Source of the DNA: Candidatus Saccharicenans subterraneus
GTDB taxonomy: Bacteria > Acidobacteriota > Aminicenantia > Aminicenantales > Saccharicenantaceae
DNA length: 64,000 nucleotides
Assembly (NCBI GenBank): GCA_003426165.1
Contig: QUAH01000008.1
Span: forward strand, 62,001-126,000
Direction of reading: 5' to 3'
Below the pieces are notes generated by a model. It worked only from the letters and a program-made list of their open reading frames with translations, had not been told where the DNA came from and made no database searches. The translations under genes were made by a program, and so were the position numbers. This document shows positions 37,429-46,503 of this stretch, in pieces. Numbering within the stretch: the stretch's first letter is position 1; each line of letters starts with the position of its first letter.

Positions 37429-37506
37429 GACAAGCATAACAGCTTTCGGTATCGGCTTTCCAGAATAGTCTTCCCCCGGCCATATTTTTGAGTAAAATAA
37501 TAGCGG

Positions 37507-40500
37507 ATGCAGAAGGAAGAAATCTTAACCCGGGACAGGGATATCAGGTTCCCCGAATTTGTTATCCTCAAGGCCTCGGCCGGCACCGGAAAGACCAGGG
37601 CCCTGACCCTACGCTTCACCCAGTTCCTGCTATCCAGGCATATCCGGCATAATGACCCCAACCAGATTCTGGCCATCACCTTTACCAGAAATGCCACCAA
37701 GGAGATGAAGGAGAGAATTATCGGCTGGTTGAAGAAATGTTATTTCCTGTCTGCCGATAGTCAGCCAGACCGCGATCTGGAAGAAATCATAAGCCTGGTT
37801 ACCATTGACCGGGACCAGCTCCGGTCCAGGGCCGAAGAAATCCTGGATAAGATCCTGAAAAATTACAGCGATTTCCAGGTAACCACCATCGATAGTTTTA
37901 TGTCCAGCGTCTTCAAGGCAGCCGCGGTGGAACTGGGAGTCAGCCCGGACACGGAAATTGTCATAGACTCCGGGCCGGTCGTTTCCTATGCCTTCTCCCG
38001 CCTGCTTAATAACATCCGCCCCGGTTCACCCGAATTCAACCAGTTCCTTGAAATCTGCTATCACCTCAAGGAAATGCGGGGCTCGTCCAGTGCTTTTGCC
38101 TGGGACCCGGCTCACGAGCTGGAAACCGTTTTTATCAAACTGAACAGGAAGCTGGCCGGGGCCAACCGCCGGCCCGTCCAGATGGACCTTGCCAAAACCC
38201 GGGAAGAACTGACCTCCCTGGAAAAACAATTCCAGGCGGTCCGGGAAAGGGCCGCTAAGCTCGTGGCTGACTGGGGCGGCTGCCCGACGCGGTCGAGACT
38301 CCTGAGATATCTGCCCAAGAACAGGCTGAGCGATTGGGAAGATTACGATTTTTCTATATTAGAAGAGAAGAGGGTACAACTGCCCGACCTCCTCGCCCGG
38401 GAGCTGCTCAAACTGAAAGAAATAATTGAAAGATACCAGGAACTCCAGGCTGGCATTTTCTACCAGCCGCATATCAGGGTCTATAACCTGTTCCTGGAAG
38501 TCCTGGAACGAACCAGGAAGGAACGGGGGTTGGTCTTTATGGAAGACGTTCATTCGCGACTGGCCCGCTACCTGGAAACGGGTATTGTCCCCGACATCTA
38601 CTTCAGCCTGGGCACAGAAATCTACCACTATCTGATTGATGAGTTCCAGGACACCTCTCCCCTTCAATGGCAGAATCTCTATCCCCTGATAGAAAACGCC
38701 CTGGCCCAGGGCGGCAGCCTGTTCATAGTCGGCGACACCAAGCAGGCCATCTACGGCTTTCGCGAGGCTGATTACCAGATAATGGTCAACCTGATGAATG
38801 GCCAGGAGGGTTTCGCTTCGGTTCAGCCCAGGATAGCCGAGCTCCGCCACAACTGGCGCAGCCGAAAGGAGCTGCTGGAATGGGTGAAAAAGATATTCCC
38901 CGACGGAATCAAGAAGGAGATAGCCTGGAAAGACGCCAAGCTATGGCAGGCAGCCGCCGCCGCGAGCCTCCTGGATAATTTTGAATGCCGGCCCGCAGCC
39001 CCGGATAAATCAGCCCCGGGTTATGCTGAACTCAAATTAATAAGGCCGAAAGACAGGAAAAACCAGGACGGCTATAACCCTGAAAATGGACATGGAGAAG
39101 AAAACGGCGAAGAGCCGGACTCCCCGGAAAAGGCCGAGGTTCAGAATCTCATCCAGGAACTGCTGGATCGCGGCTACCGTCATTCGGACCTGGCCATCCT
39201 GGCTTACGAAAATGAAAAAGTCAAACAAGTCGCGGCCTGGCTCAACGAGAAAGGCATTCCCTTCATTCCCTATTCGGCCCTGGACATCAGGAGCCGGCCG
39301 ATAATCAGGGAAATCCTGTCCTTCCTGCAATTTCTGGATTACCCCCTGGACGACTTCAACCTTGCTGCCTTCCTGTTCGGACATCTATTCCAGCACAGGT
39401 TGCGGGCCGACGGCCTTTCTCTTCAAACTGAAGTTCTCAGAGAATTCATCCTGGAAAACAGGCGGAGAAAGGAGAGTCCACTCTACACCTCAATCAGGGA
39501 GAACTTCCCGGAAATCTGGAACGCATATTTTGAAGACTTTTTCAGGACCACAGGTTACCTGCCCCTGTATGACCTGGTAACCCAGGTCTACGGGGTATTC
39601 AGGCCGCTGGAACTTTTCCCCCTGGAAGAAGGTTCTTTGATCAAACTTCTTGAGGTCATCAAGAACTTCGAGGGACAGGGCAAGAGCAACCTGCGCGATT
39701 TTATCAAGTTTTCAGCCGAAGACACCGATGATAAGAACGTCTGGAACATAGACGTTCCGGAAAACCAGGACGCCGTTAAAATCATGACCATTCATAAAGC
39801 CAAGGGGCTCGGCTTCCCGGTGGTTATTCTCCTCCTGTACAGAGAGCAATGGAAAGGCGAGGATTTTTACCTCATGGACTTTCCGAAGGATATCTTTCCC
39901 GACTGGGATGGTTACCAACCGGTCCGTGTGCTGAAAATGAGTTCCAAAGCAGGAGAATCCAGCTCCTATCTGAAAAGGACCTACGAGCGATACCGGCAAC
40001 AGGATAGGGTCAACAAATTGAACACCCTGTACGTGGCCCTGACCAGGGCCAGAGAAGAGCTCTATGTGATCGGCGTCAAGAAGAGGAATGAATATCCCTT
40101 TCCCCTGCTGGAGTCCATCCTCGACCTTAACATTAATGACCGTGACGCCTCCGCTGAAAGCAGGCCTACCTTTAAGAAAAAGAAAACCAAAAACGGCGGT
40201 CCGGATCAAGGAAAGGCAAGCCTTAAGATAATCCAGGCCGGAAAATTCCCGGAGGTCTCCACCCGGGCCAGCCTCAACTATTACGAGAAAAAGCGCGGCG
40301 AGCTGATGCACCGGCTCCTGGCCTCAATTGAATACCTCGAAGGCAACCCGGAAACTATTATTTTCGAAGTCCTGGGCCAGGTCGGCCCCGGAGAATTGAC
40401 ACCCGCCGCCTTGGAAGATGTCAAAAGAACCCTGCAGGAATTCCTGGCCCGACCAGAAGTGGCCACCTGGTTCAAGCCCTGTCCCGGGAGAACCATCCAC

Positions 40501-40740
40501 CGTGAAATTGAACTGGCCGACAGCCAGGGCCGGCTTTACCGGGCCGACCGGGTGGTGGTGGACCGCGAGGTCGTCACTGTGATCGACTTCAAGACCGGCC
40601 GGTCCGAAGAACCGGAGCTGGTCCAGGCCTATCACCGGCAGCTTAAAGGATATATGTCCATGCTGTCAGATATCTTTCCCGGAAAGAAAGTGAGCGGCAT
40701 CCTGATGTACCCCGACCTTAAGAAAGTGGAGATGATCTGA
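37507..40740 (+). CDS. addA: AddA-like UvrD-family helicase/nuclease
   Basis: 1077 residues. Walker A ASAGTGKTRALTLRF (about residues 24-38); LLIDEFQDTSPLQW (Walker B, about residues 377-390); DTKQAIYGFREADYQIM; HKAKGLGFPVVIL and NTLYVALTRAREELYVIG are superfamily 1A helicase motifs. The C-terminal PD-(D/E)XK nuclease is seen in RADRVVVDREVVTVIDFKTGR (about residues 1020-1040) and YHRQLKGYMSML. It partners the next gene to process double-strand breaks for homologous recombination. It shares 1 base with that gene (TGATG). Length fits AddA, slightly short. Confidence 0.92.
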   Translation: MQKEEILTRDRDIRFPEFVILKASAGTGKTRALTLRFTQFLLSRHIRHNDPNQILAITFTRNATKEMKERIIGWLKKCYFLSADSQPDRDLEEIISLVTIDRDQLRSRAEEILDKILKNYSDFQVTTIDSFMSSVFKAAAVELGVSPDTEIVIDSGPVVSYAFSRLLNNIRPGSPEFNQFLEICYHLKEMRGSSSAFAWDPAHELETVFIKLNRKLAGANRRPVQMDLAKTREELTSLEKQFQAVRERAAKLVADWGGCPTRSRLLRYLPKNRLSDWEDYDFSILEEKRVQLPDLLARELLKLKEIIERYQELQAGIFYQPHIRVYNLFLEVLERTRKERGLVFMEDVHSRLARYLETGIVPDIYFSLGTEIYHYLIDEFQDTSPLQWQNLYPLIENALAQGGSLFIVGDTKQAIYGFREADYQIMVNLMNGQEGFASVQPRIAELRHNWRSRKELLEWVKKIFPDGIKKEIAWKDAKLWQAAAAASLLDNFECRPAAPDKSAPGYAELKLIRPKDRKNQDGYNPENGHGEENGEEPDSPEKAEVQNLIQELLDRGYRHSDLAILAYENEKVKQVAAWLNEKGIPFIPYSALDIRSRPIIREILSFLQFLDYPLDDFNLAAFLFGHLFQHRLRADGLSLQTEVLREFILENRRRKESPLYTSIRENFPEIWNAYFEDFFRTTGYLPLYDLVTQVYGVFRPLELFPLEEGSLIKLLEVIKNFEGQGKSNLRDFIKFSAEDTDDKNVWNIDVPENQDAVKIMTIHKAKGLGFPVVILLLYREQWKGEDFYLMDFPKDIFPDWDGYQPVRVLKMSSKAGESSSYLKRTYERYRQQDRVNKLNTLYVALTRAREELYVIGVKKRNEYPFPLLESILDLNINDRDASAESRPTFKKKKTKNGGPDQGKASLKIIQAGKFPEVSTRASLNYYEKKRGELMHRLLASIEYLEGNPETIIFEVLGQVGPGELTPAALEDVKRTLQEFLARPEVATWFKPCPGRTIHREIELADSQGRLYRADRVVVDREVVTVIDFKTGRSEEPELVQAYHRQLKGYMSMLSDIFPGKKVSGILMYPDLKKVEMI

Positions 40741-43691
40741 TGTCACTGGTGCTGGTTTCTCCCGGACACGACCTGCCAGAATTGCTGGCTGCCAAACTGC
40801 TGGAATCCGGCCAGGACCTGACCCGTGTCCGGGTGGTCTTCCCGGAAAAACGTCCCGGTCATTATCTCCGGAAAGCCCTGGCCCGCCGGCTCGGCCGAAG
40901 CTTCCTGCCACCGGCCATCCTGTCCTTCGACGAACTGGTGGACAGCCTTTACCTGGAAATCAGCCAGGATCAGGACCGGCCGGCCGAGCCGATAGACGCT
41001 GTTTCCATGCTTTACGAGCTCCATCGAAAACATCCGGAACCACTCGGAGGGCAAGCCTTCCTGTCCCTGGACGAATTTTTTCCCCTGGGAACTAAACTCT
41101 ACCAGGACCTGGAAGAGTTGAAAGCCGGGCTGGTTTCCCGGGAAAATTTCCTGATGATTGACTCCCTGTCCGGCCAGAAACTCCCCGACCGGACCAGGAA
41201 CAGGCTGCAGAAAGTATCCTTTTTCTTTGAGAATTTTTACAAGAGCCTGGCCGAGCAAGGACTTTCCACCCCGGCCACCCGGCTGACCAGGGTGCTGGAG
41301 GCTCTGCAACCAGAACACCTGGACTGCTTTGAACAAACCATCCTGGCCGGATTTTTCCTGCTCAACCGGGGCGAGATGGAGCTGGTCAAAAGGCTCCTGG
41401 AATCGGACCGGGTTACGCTCTATCTCCTGGAGGGCCCGGGCCTTGAGGACATGGTTCAGGGGCTGGAACTGGACCTGAAAGAGGCTGAAATCATAAGCGA
41501 CGAACCAGGAAATGACCGGGAACCAGAACTTCAGTTCTACCTCAGTCCCGACTCCCACGGCCAGCTTTTCATACTGAACAAGCTGATGGAGGACAGGTTT
41601 CAAAACCCGGCCCTGCTCAATGAAAAACAGGTCATCGTCCTCCCGGCCCTGGAAAGCCTTATACCTCTTCACCAGCAGACCCTGACCGCCATCCCGGAAG
41701 AGACCTACAACATTTCCCTCGGTTATCCCCTGACCAGAACTCCCCTCTATAACTTTTTTGATTGCCTGTTCAATTTAATTCAGACCGCCGATGACCGGAA
41801 CCGATTTTATGCCAGTTACTACCTGGATTTTGTCCTGCATCCTTACACCAAGAACATCTATTTTGAAGGACCGGAGCGGACTGCCGAGCTCACCAGGATT
41901 CTATTTCACACCATCCAGGAAATCTTCACCCGGAAAAAGGGCCGGTTGTTCTGGTCGCTGGAAGAAATCGCCTCCGACCGGGACCTGAGCCAGATGCTTG
42001 ATGATTATTCGGAAACGGCCGGCACGCCCAGGGCCCCGGAGTTTCTGAAGCATTTGAGGTCAATTCACCAGAGGACCATAGAGCCTTTTCTTAAAGTAGA
42101 CAGCCTCGAGGATTTTGCCGGCAAGCTGATCGACCTGCTTCACTACCTGGCCAACCAGAGCACCGCCCCGCTCCATCTTTTCTTCCAGCCTTACGCCGAG
42201 GCTTTTTTCGAGCAATTTGAGAAACTGAAGGGCTCCCTGCTGGCCCGCCATTCCTTTGAGCACCGCAACAGCTACTTCAACCTCTTCCGCAAGCTCATCT
42301 CCGAGGCCAGGGTCAGCTTCCCAGGGACCCCGCTTCATGGCCTCCAGGTCCTGGGCTTCTGGGAAACCCGCTGCCTGCAGTTTGACGAAGTATACCTGCT
42401 GGACATGAACGAAGAGGTAATTCCGGGCACGTCCAGGGTTGACTCTCTCCTGCCGCAGCTGGTCAGGCAGGCGCTCAAACTCCCGACCTACCGGGACCTC
42501 GAAAAAAGATACAGGTATTACTTCCACCAGCTGGTGTCCGGGGCCAAAAAAGTCAATGTATTCTTCGTGGAAAACAGCGAGAAGGAAAAGAGCCGGTTTG
42601 TGGAAGAGCTCCTCTGGAAAAAACAGAAAAAGGAAGGCAAACTGGAAACCTCCTGTTACATCCAGCCGGCCAGCTACCAGATTGATCTAAAAATGCCCGC
42701 GGTCCAACCTGTGGCCAAGACCCCAGCGATGGTCCGGGCCCTCGAAGCAATGGAAATTTCAGCCACCCAGCTCGACTCCTACCTGAGATGTCCTCTACAG
42801 TTTTTCTATGCCCACGTTCTCGGGCTGGCCGAAAGAGAGGAGCTGTCGGACACGCCGGAGCGGGCTGAAATCGGCACCCTGGTTCATTCCATACTCCAGG
42901 AATATTTCCAGGGCTATCTGAAGCGGCCCCTGCCGGCCGAGCCAGATGCAGACCGCCTGCTTCAGATCATAGACCAGAGCTTTGGCCAGAAATTCTCCGA
43001 CCCGGATTCGGGACTTTCTCTCCTGATTAAAGAGCAGGTCAAGAAGCATCTCCTGGAATTCCTGGAAAGCTACCAGAAACCGGCGGTCATAAAACTGAAG
43101 GAAGCCAGAAAGCGGCTGGTCATCCTCGGCCTGGAGAAAAAATACCGGCTGGATTACACTGTCAATCGCAGAACCTTCCGGCTCAAGGGCAAGATCGACC
43201 GGATAGAAAAGCGCGGCTCCCAGCTCTGCCTTCTCGATTACAAGACTTCTTCCAACGAAAAGTACCAGGCCATCAAGTTCAACAAGCTGGATCCACAGGA
43301 CAGGTCAACCTGGGCCGGAGCCATCGGCAGCCTGCAGCTACCCTTTTACCAGCTTCTGGCCGCTCCGGAGTTCGGGTTGCCACCGGAGGACATCTACTCG
43401 GGACTGCTCTTGCTGGGAAAGAATTATCTTGACCTGTCCATAGAATTTTCTCCCCTGGTTGAAAAGAGCACGGATAAATCGGAGCGAGAAAAGCAGAAAT
43501 CCACAATCTATCCCTTCAACGAAACCGATGCGGCCAGGGAAATGAGAAAAGAAAAATTCCTGCTGGTCAAGGATATTCTGGACCGGCTGCTTCTGGAAAT
43601 AGTTAACCCGAACGTGCCCTTCACCCCCGACGGCCTGGATAACGACCAATGCCAGCGGTGCTCTTTTACGGTTTTCTGCGGGCAGCAATAA
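40740..43691 (+). CDS. addB: AddB-like helicase-nuclease subunit
   Basis: 983 residues. The N-terminal helicase-like part is inactive-looking and divergent, without an evident Walker A. The C-terminal PD-(D/E)XK nuclease contains ISATQLDSYLRCPLQFFYAHVL (about residues 670-690), EIGTLVHSILQEYF, LKGKIDRIEKRGSQLCLLDYKTSS and a terminal Cys cluster CQRCSFTVFCG. Together with the Cys in YLRCPL this makes the four cysteines of the AddB iron-sulfur cluster. It starts within the stop codon of addA, so coupling is tight. Divergence of the helicase half leaves open assignment to a PD-(D/E)XK nuclease family member of Bacteroidetes type. Confidence 0.9.
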   Translation: MSLVLVSPGHDLPELLAAKLLESGQDLTRVRVVFPEKRPGHYLRKALARRLGRSFLPPAILSFDELVDSLYLEISQDQDRPAEPIDAVSMLYELHRKHPEPLGGQAFLSLDEFFPLGTKLYQDLEELKAGLVSRENFLMIDSLSGQKLPDRTRNRLQKVSFFFENFYKSLAEQGLSTPATRLTRVLEALQPEHLDCFEQTILAGFFLLNRGEMELVKRLLESDRVTLYLLEGPGLEDMVQGLELDLKEAEIISDEPGNDREPELQFYLSPDSHGQLFILNKLMEDRFQNPALLNEKQVIVLPALESLIPLHQQTLTAIPEETYNISLGYPLTRTPLYNFFDCLFNLIQTADDRNRFYASYYLDFVLHPYTKNIYFEGPERTAELTRILFHTIQEIFTRKKGRLFWSLEEIASDRDLSQMLDDYSETAGTPRAPEFLKHLRSIHQRTIEPFLKVDSLEDFAGKLIDLLHYLANQSTAPLHLFFQPYAEAFFEQFEKLKGSLLARHSFEHRNSYFNLFRKLISEARVSFPGTPLHGLQVLGFWETRCLQFDEVYLLDMNEEVIPGTSRVDSLLPQLVRQALKLPTYRDLEKRYRYYFHQLVSGAKKVNVFFVENSEKEKSRFVEELLWKKQKKEGKLETSCYIQPASYQIDLKMPAVQPVAKTPAMVRALEAMEISATQLDSYLRCPLQFFYAHVLGLAEREELSDTPERAEIGTLVHSILQEYFQGYLKRPLPAEPDADRLLQIIDQSFGQKFSDPDSGLSLLIKEQVKKHLLEFLESYQKPAVIKLKEARKRLVILGLEKKYRLDYTVNRRTFRLKGKIDRIEKRGSQLCLLDYKTSSNEKYQAIKFNKLDPQDRSTWAGAIGSLQLPFYQLLAAPEFGLPPEDIYSGLLLLGKNYLDLSIEFSPLVEKSTDKSEREKQKSTIYPFNETDAAREMRKEKFLLVKDILDRLLLEIVNPNVPFTPDGLDNDQCQRCSFTVFCGQQ

Positions 43692-43775
43692 AAATTGCCC
43701 GCGACGGTGATCCATTTCAGCTGATTTTTCGTATTATTTAATATGAAGATGTTAAAGATTGGAAAGGCCTGAGCG

Positions 43776-43973
43776 ATGATAAAATTTTTACTGTGGTTGA
43801 TTTTGTTTATCCTCTGCTGGCCGCTGGCCCTGCTGGCCCTGATTCTCTATCCCCTGGTCTGGCTTATATCCCTGCCCTTCAGGCTGGTGGGTATAACCGT
43901 TACGGCCGTCTTTGACCTGCTGAAAGCCATCCTGACCCTGCCGGCCAGGATGCTCAACAGCCTGGCCAGATAG
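43776..43973 (+). CDS. small hydrophobic membrane protein
   Basis: 65 residues, not recognised. Very hydrophobic N-terminal 45 residues (FLLWLILFILCWPLALLALILYPL, given in part) suggest one or two membrane segments, followed by an amphipathic C-terminus. GGAAAGG lies before the ATG. It lies between addB and the methyltransferase, same strand. No function can be assigned. Confidence 0.6.
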   Translation: MIKFLLWLILFILCWPLALLALILYPLVWLISLPFRLVGITVTAVFDLLKAILTLPARMLNSLAR

Positions 43974-44029
43974 GAGCCTCGGCCTAAAACCGGCTTGACA
44001 AATCGCCGCCCGGCGTTTACAAGGAACTC

Positions 44030-45322
44030 ATGGAGCTACGCATCGATAAGATAGTCTATCCAGGCCGGTCCCTGGCCCGGGCCGGAGGCAAGATAGTTTT
44101 CACCGACGAGGGGTTGCCCGGAGAACTGGTCGAAGTTGAATTATTAAAGGACAAGAAGAACTATGCCGAAGCCCGGACCCTCCGGGTATTAGAAGCCTCC
44201 CCCGAAAGACAGGCTCCCGTCTGCAATCATTACCAGGCCTGCTCGCCATACCAGGTCATGAGTTACGAGCTGGAGCAAAAAATCAAGCAGGCCCAGCTCC
44301 TGGAAATATTCTCCCATCTTCCCGATTACAACCTGGAAAAAATAGAGTTTGTACCCTCACCCACAATTCGCGGCTACCGGAACAAGATTCGGTTGCGATT
44401 CAACTGGCAGTCCCGGCCGCCGTTCCTGGCCTACCACGAGCCGGGCTCCATGGTCAGCTTCCTGCCGGCCGAAACCTGCGACCTGGTCAGCAACCGGGTC
44501 AACGGGGTGATTTCACGTTTCCAGGTCCTGCTCAAGGGCGAACCGCTGCCGGCCATCAGTCACCTGGAAATCAGGGAGAGTTTCTGGGCCGGTGGGCTTC
44601 TCCTGGTGCTCGAGTCCGAAGACCAGGACAGCCTGGAAAGGGCAGCCGAACTCTGGGTGCCGGCCCTGGCCCTTGATTCTCACCTGGCCGGGGCGGTGGG
44701 GGTGGTGCTGGAAGGACGGCGGAGGATATTCCTGAAGCTCTACGGGCGCGACTATCTGGAAGAGAAAATTGGCCAGACCATTTTTCGGTACGGGGCCGGC
44801 AGCTTCTTCCAGGTCAACCCGCCCATGCTGGAAAGGGTGGTGGCAAGGGTCCGGAAACACCTTGAACCCCTGGCCCCGGTTAAGCTCATCGACCTCTATG
44901 CCGGGCTGGGAACATTCGGCCTGCTGCTGGCCGGCTCAGCCTCGGAAATCCTGGCCATAGAATCTGACCCGGGCAATATCTTCTTTCTCAAAAAGAACAT
45001 GCGCCTCAACCGGGTCCAGCACCTGGCCGTGGCCGAGGGGCGGAGTGAAGACTGGATCGAGGACATCCTGGAATTCGGGGCCGGAGCCATGGTCATCGAC
45101 CCGCCGCGCCGGGGAATGGCCGAAGAGCTGGTTGAAGCCCTGAATACACACCCCGCGGGTTTAATCTTCTACCTGTCCTGCAACCCGACGACCCTGGCCC
45201 GGGACCTCAAGAAATTTATGTCCGGCTACGAGCTCCTGGAAATAACCGGCTTCGATTTCTTCCCCAGGACACCCCACATAGAAACGCTGGCCGTGCTCCG
45301 GGCCAGGCCACCGGCTCACTGA
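44030..45322 (+). CDS. TrmA/RlmD-type RNA (uracil-C5)-methyltransferase
   Basis: 430 residues. An N-terminal TRAM domain (residues 1-55, GRSLARAGGKIVF and GLPGELVEVEL) is followed by the Cys region CNHYQACSPYQ (residues 65-75), where RlmD has CxxxxxCGGC; here the third Cys is Tyr74, while a later Cys is present in PAETCDLV. The SAM-dependent domain shows GAGSFFQVNP, LIDLYAGLGTFGL, VIDPPRRGM and YLSCNPTTLARDL (the catalytic Cys). It methylates uracil C5 in 23S rRNA (U747 or U1939 type) or tRNA; which is not clear. It converges on rlmN with a 7-base overlap. Confidence 0.9.
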   Translation: MELRIDKIVYPGRSLARAGGKIVFTDEGLPGELVEVELLKDKKNYAEARTLRVLEASPERQAPVCNHYQACSPYQVMSYELEQKIKQAQLLEIFSHLPDYNLEKIEFVPSPTIRGYRNKIRLRFNWQSRPPFLAYHEPGSMVSFLPAETCDLVSNRVNGVISRFQVLLKGEPLPAISHLEIRESFWAGGLLLVLESEDQDSLERAAELWVPALALDSHLAGAVGVVLEGRRRIFLKLYGRDYLEEKIGQTIFRYGAGSFFQVNPPMLERVVARVRKHLEPLAPVKLIDLYAGLGTFGLLLAGSASEILAIESDPGNIFFLKKNMRLNRVQHLAVAEGRSEDWIEDILEFGAGAMVIDPPRRGMAEELVEALNTHPAGLIFYLSCNPTTLARDLKKFMSGYELLEITGFDFFPRTPHIETLAVLRARPPAH

Positions 45323-46344
45323 AATTTGCCGGCTAACTGGCCGCAGGCCGCGGCAATGTCCACCCCCTTGGACTGCCTGACCGTTACCCTGACTTTCCTT
45401 TCTTCCAGCCAGCGCTGGAACCTGGTCACTTCCTTTTCTTCCGGCCGGCTGTAAGGAAGCTGCGGAACCGGGCTGTAGGCGATCAGGTTGACCTTGGCCT
45501 TCAGCCGCCGGGCTATGGCCGCCAGCCCCTCGGCTTCATACAGGCTGTCGTTGAGGTCCTTGATCAGGATATATTCCAGGGTCAGTTGCCGGCCGCCAGA
45601 GCGGATGTAATCTTCGGCTGCTTCAACCAGCTCCGGGAGCGGATACTTTTTGTTGATGGGCATCAGCCGGCTTCTAAGCTGATCGGTAGCGCTGTGGATG
45701 GAAATCGACAGGTTTATCTGGAGTTCAAAACCTTTGAGCGTCTTTATCCCGGGAATCACGCCGGCCGTGGACACGGTCATCCGCCTGGCCCCGAAGTTAA
45801 GCCCGTGCTCATCGTTGAGAATTCTTATGGACTTAAGCACGTTCTCCAGGTTATCCAGCGGCTCCCCCATGCCCATGAAGACCAGGTTGGTCAGGTTGTG
45901 TCCGAAACGAAATTTCAGGCTGAGCACCTGGCTGACAATCTCCCCGGCGGCCAGATTCCGCTTGAAGCCATTAAGCCCGCTGGCGCAGAAAGCGCAGCGG
46001 AACTTGCAGCCGACCTGGGTGGACAGGCAGGCGGTCTTCCGGTCGCCAGATGGAATGAGCACCGTTTCCACGAAGAAACCGTCCGGCAGCCGGAACAGGT
46101 ATTTTACCGTGCCATCGGTGGAGCTGGCCGTCTGTTCCAGTTCCAGGGGATTGATGACGAACTCCCGGGCCAGTTTTTCCCTGAGCGGCAGCGGGAGGTC
46201 GGTGAAGTCGGCGAAATCAGATAAACCCCGTTGATAAACTCCCTGAAAAACCTGCCTGGCCCGGTAGGCGGGTTCTCCTGCCAACTTAAAATAATCTTCC
46301 AGCTCCGGCAGGCTGAAAGAGGTCAGGCATCGCCGCTTGCTCAT
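45316..46344 (-). CDS. rlmN: dual-specificity 23S rRNA A2503 / tRNA A37 methyltransferase RlmN
   Basis: 342 residues, normal length. The radical SAM motif is CLSTQVGCKFRCAFCASG (about residues 105-122; CxxxCxxC), followed by VFMGMGEPLDNLENV. Two further conserved Cys lie in the N-terminal and C-terminal parts; the C-terminal one is within KGVDIAAACGQL (about residue 335), the methylating Cys. RlmN installs the C2 methyl group on A2503. The stop codon overlaps the 3' end of the facing methyltransferase gene. Confidence 0.96.
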   Translation of the reverse strand: MSKRRCLTSFSLPELEDYFKLAGEPAYRARQVFQGVYQRGLSDFADFTDLPLPLREKLAREFVINPLELEQTASSTDGTVKYLFRLPDGFFVETVLIPSGDRKTACLSTQVGCKFRCAFCASGLNGFKRNLAAGEIVSQVLSLKFRFGHNLTNLVFMGMGEPLDNLENVLKSIRILNDEHGLNFGARRMTVSTAGVIPGIKTLKGFELQINLSISIHSATDQLRSRLMPINKKYPLPELVEAAEDYIRSGGRQLTLEYILIKDLNDSLYEAEGLAAIARRLKAKVNLIAYSPVPQLPYSRPEEKEVTRFQRWLEERKVRVTVRQSKGVDIAAACGQLAGKFQ

Positions 46345-46503
46345 CTATCGATTTCTCTGTTCTTAATTATACCTGAATCAAAAAGCAAGATAACACAAAG
46401 AACAAGAATGGGCTGGCGGCAGGACCGACCGCCAGGCTACGGCCCGCTCCATCGACTGCCTGCCCGCGGGCAGCCTCTTAACAAAGGGAAGCCCGGAACC
46501 TCG

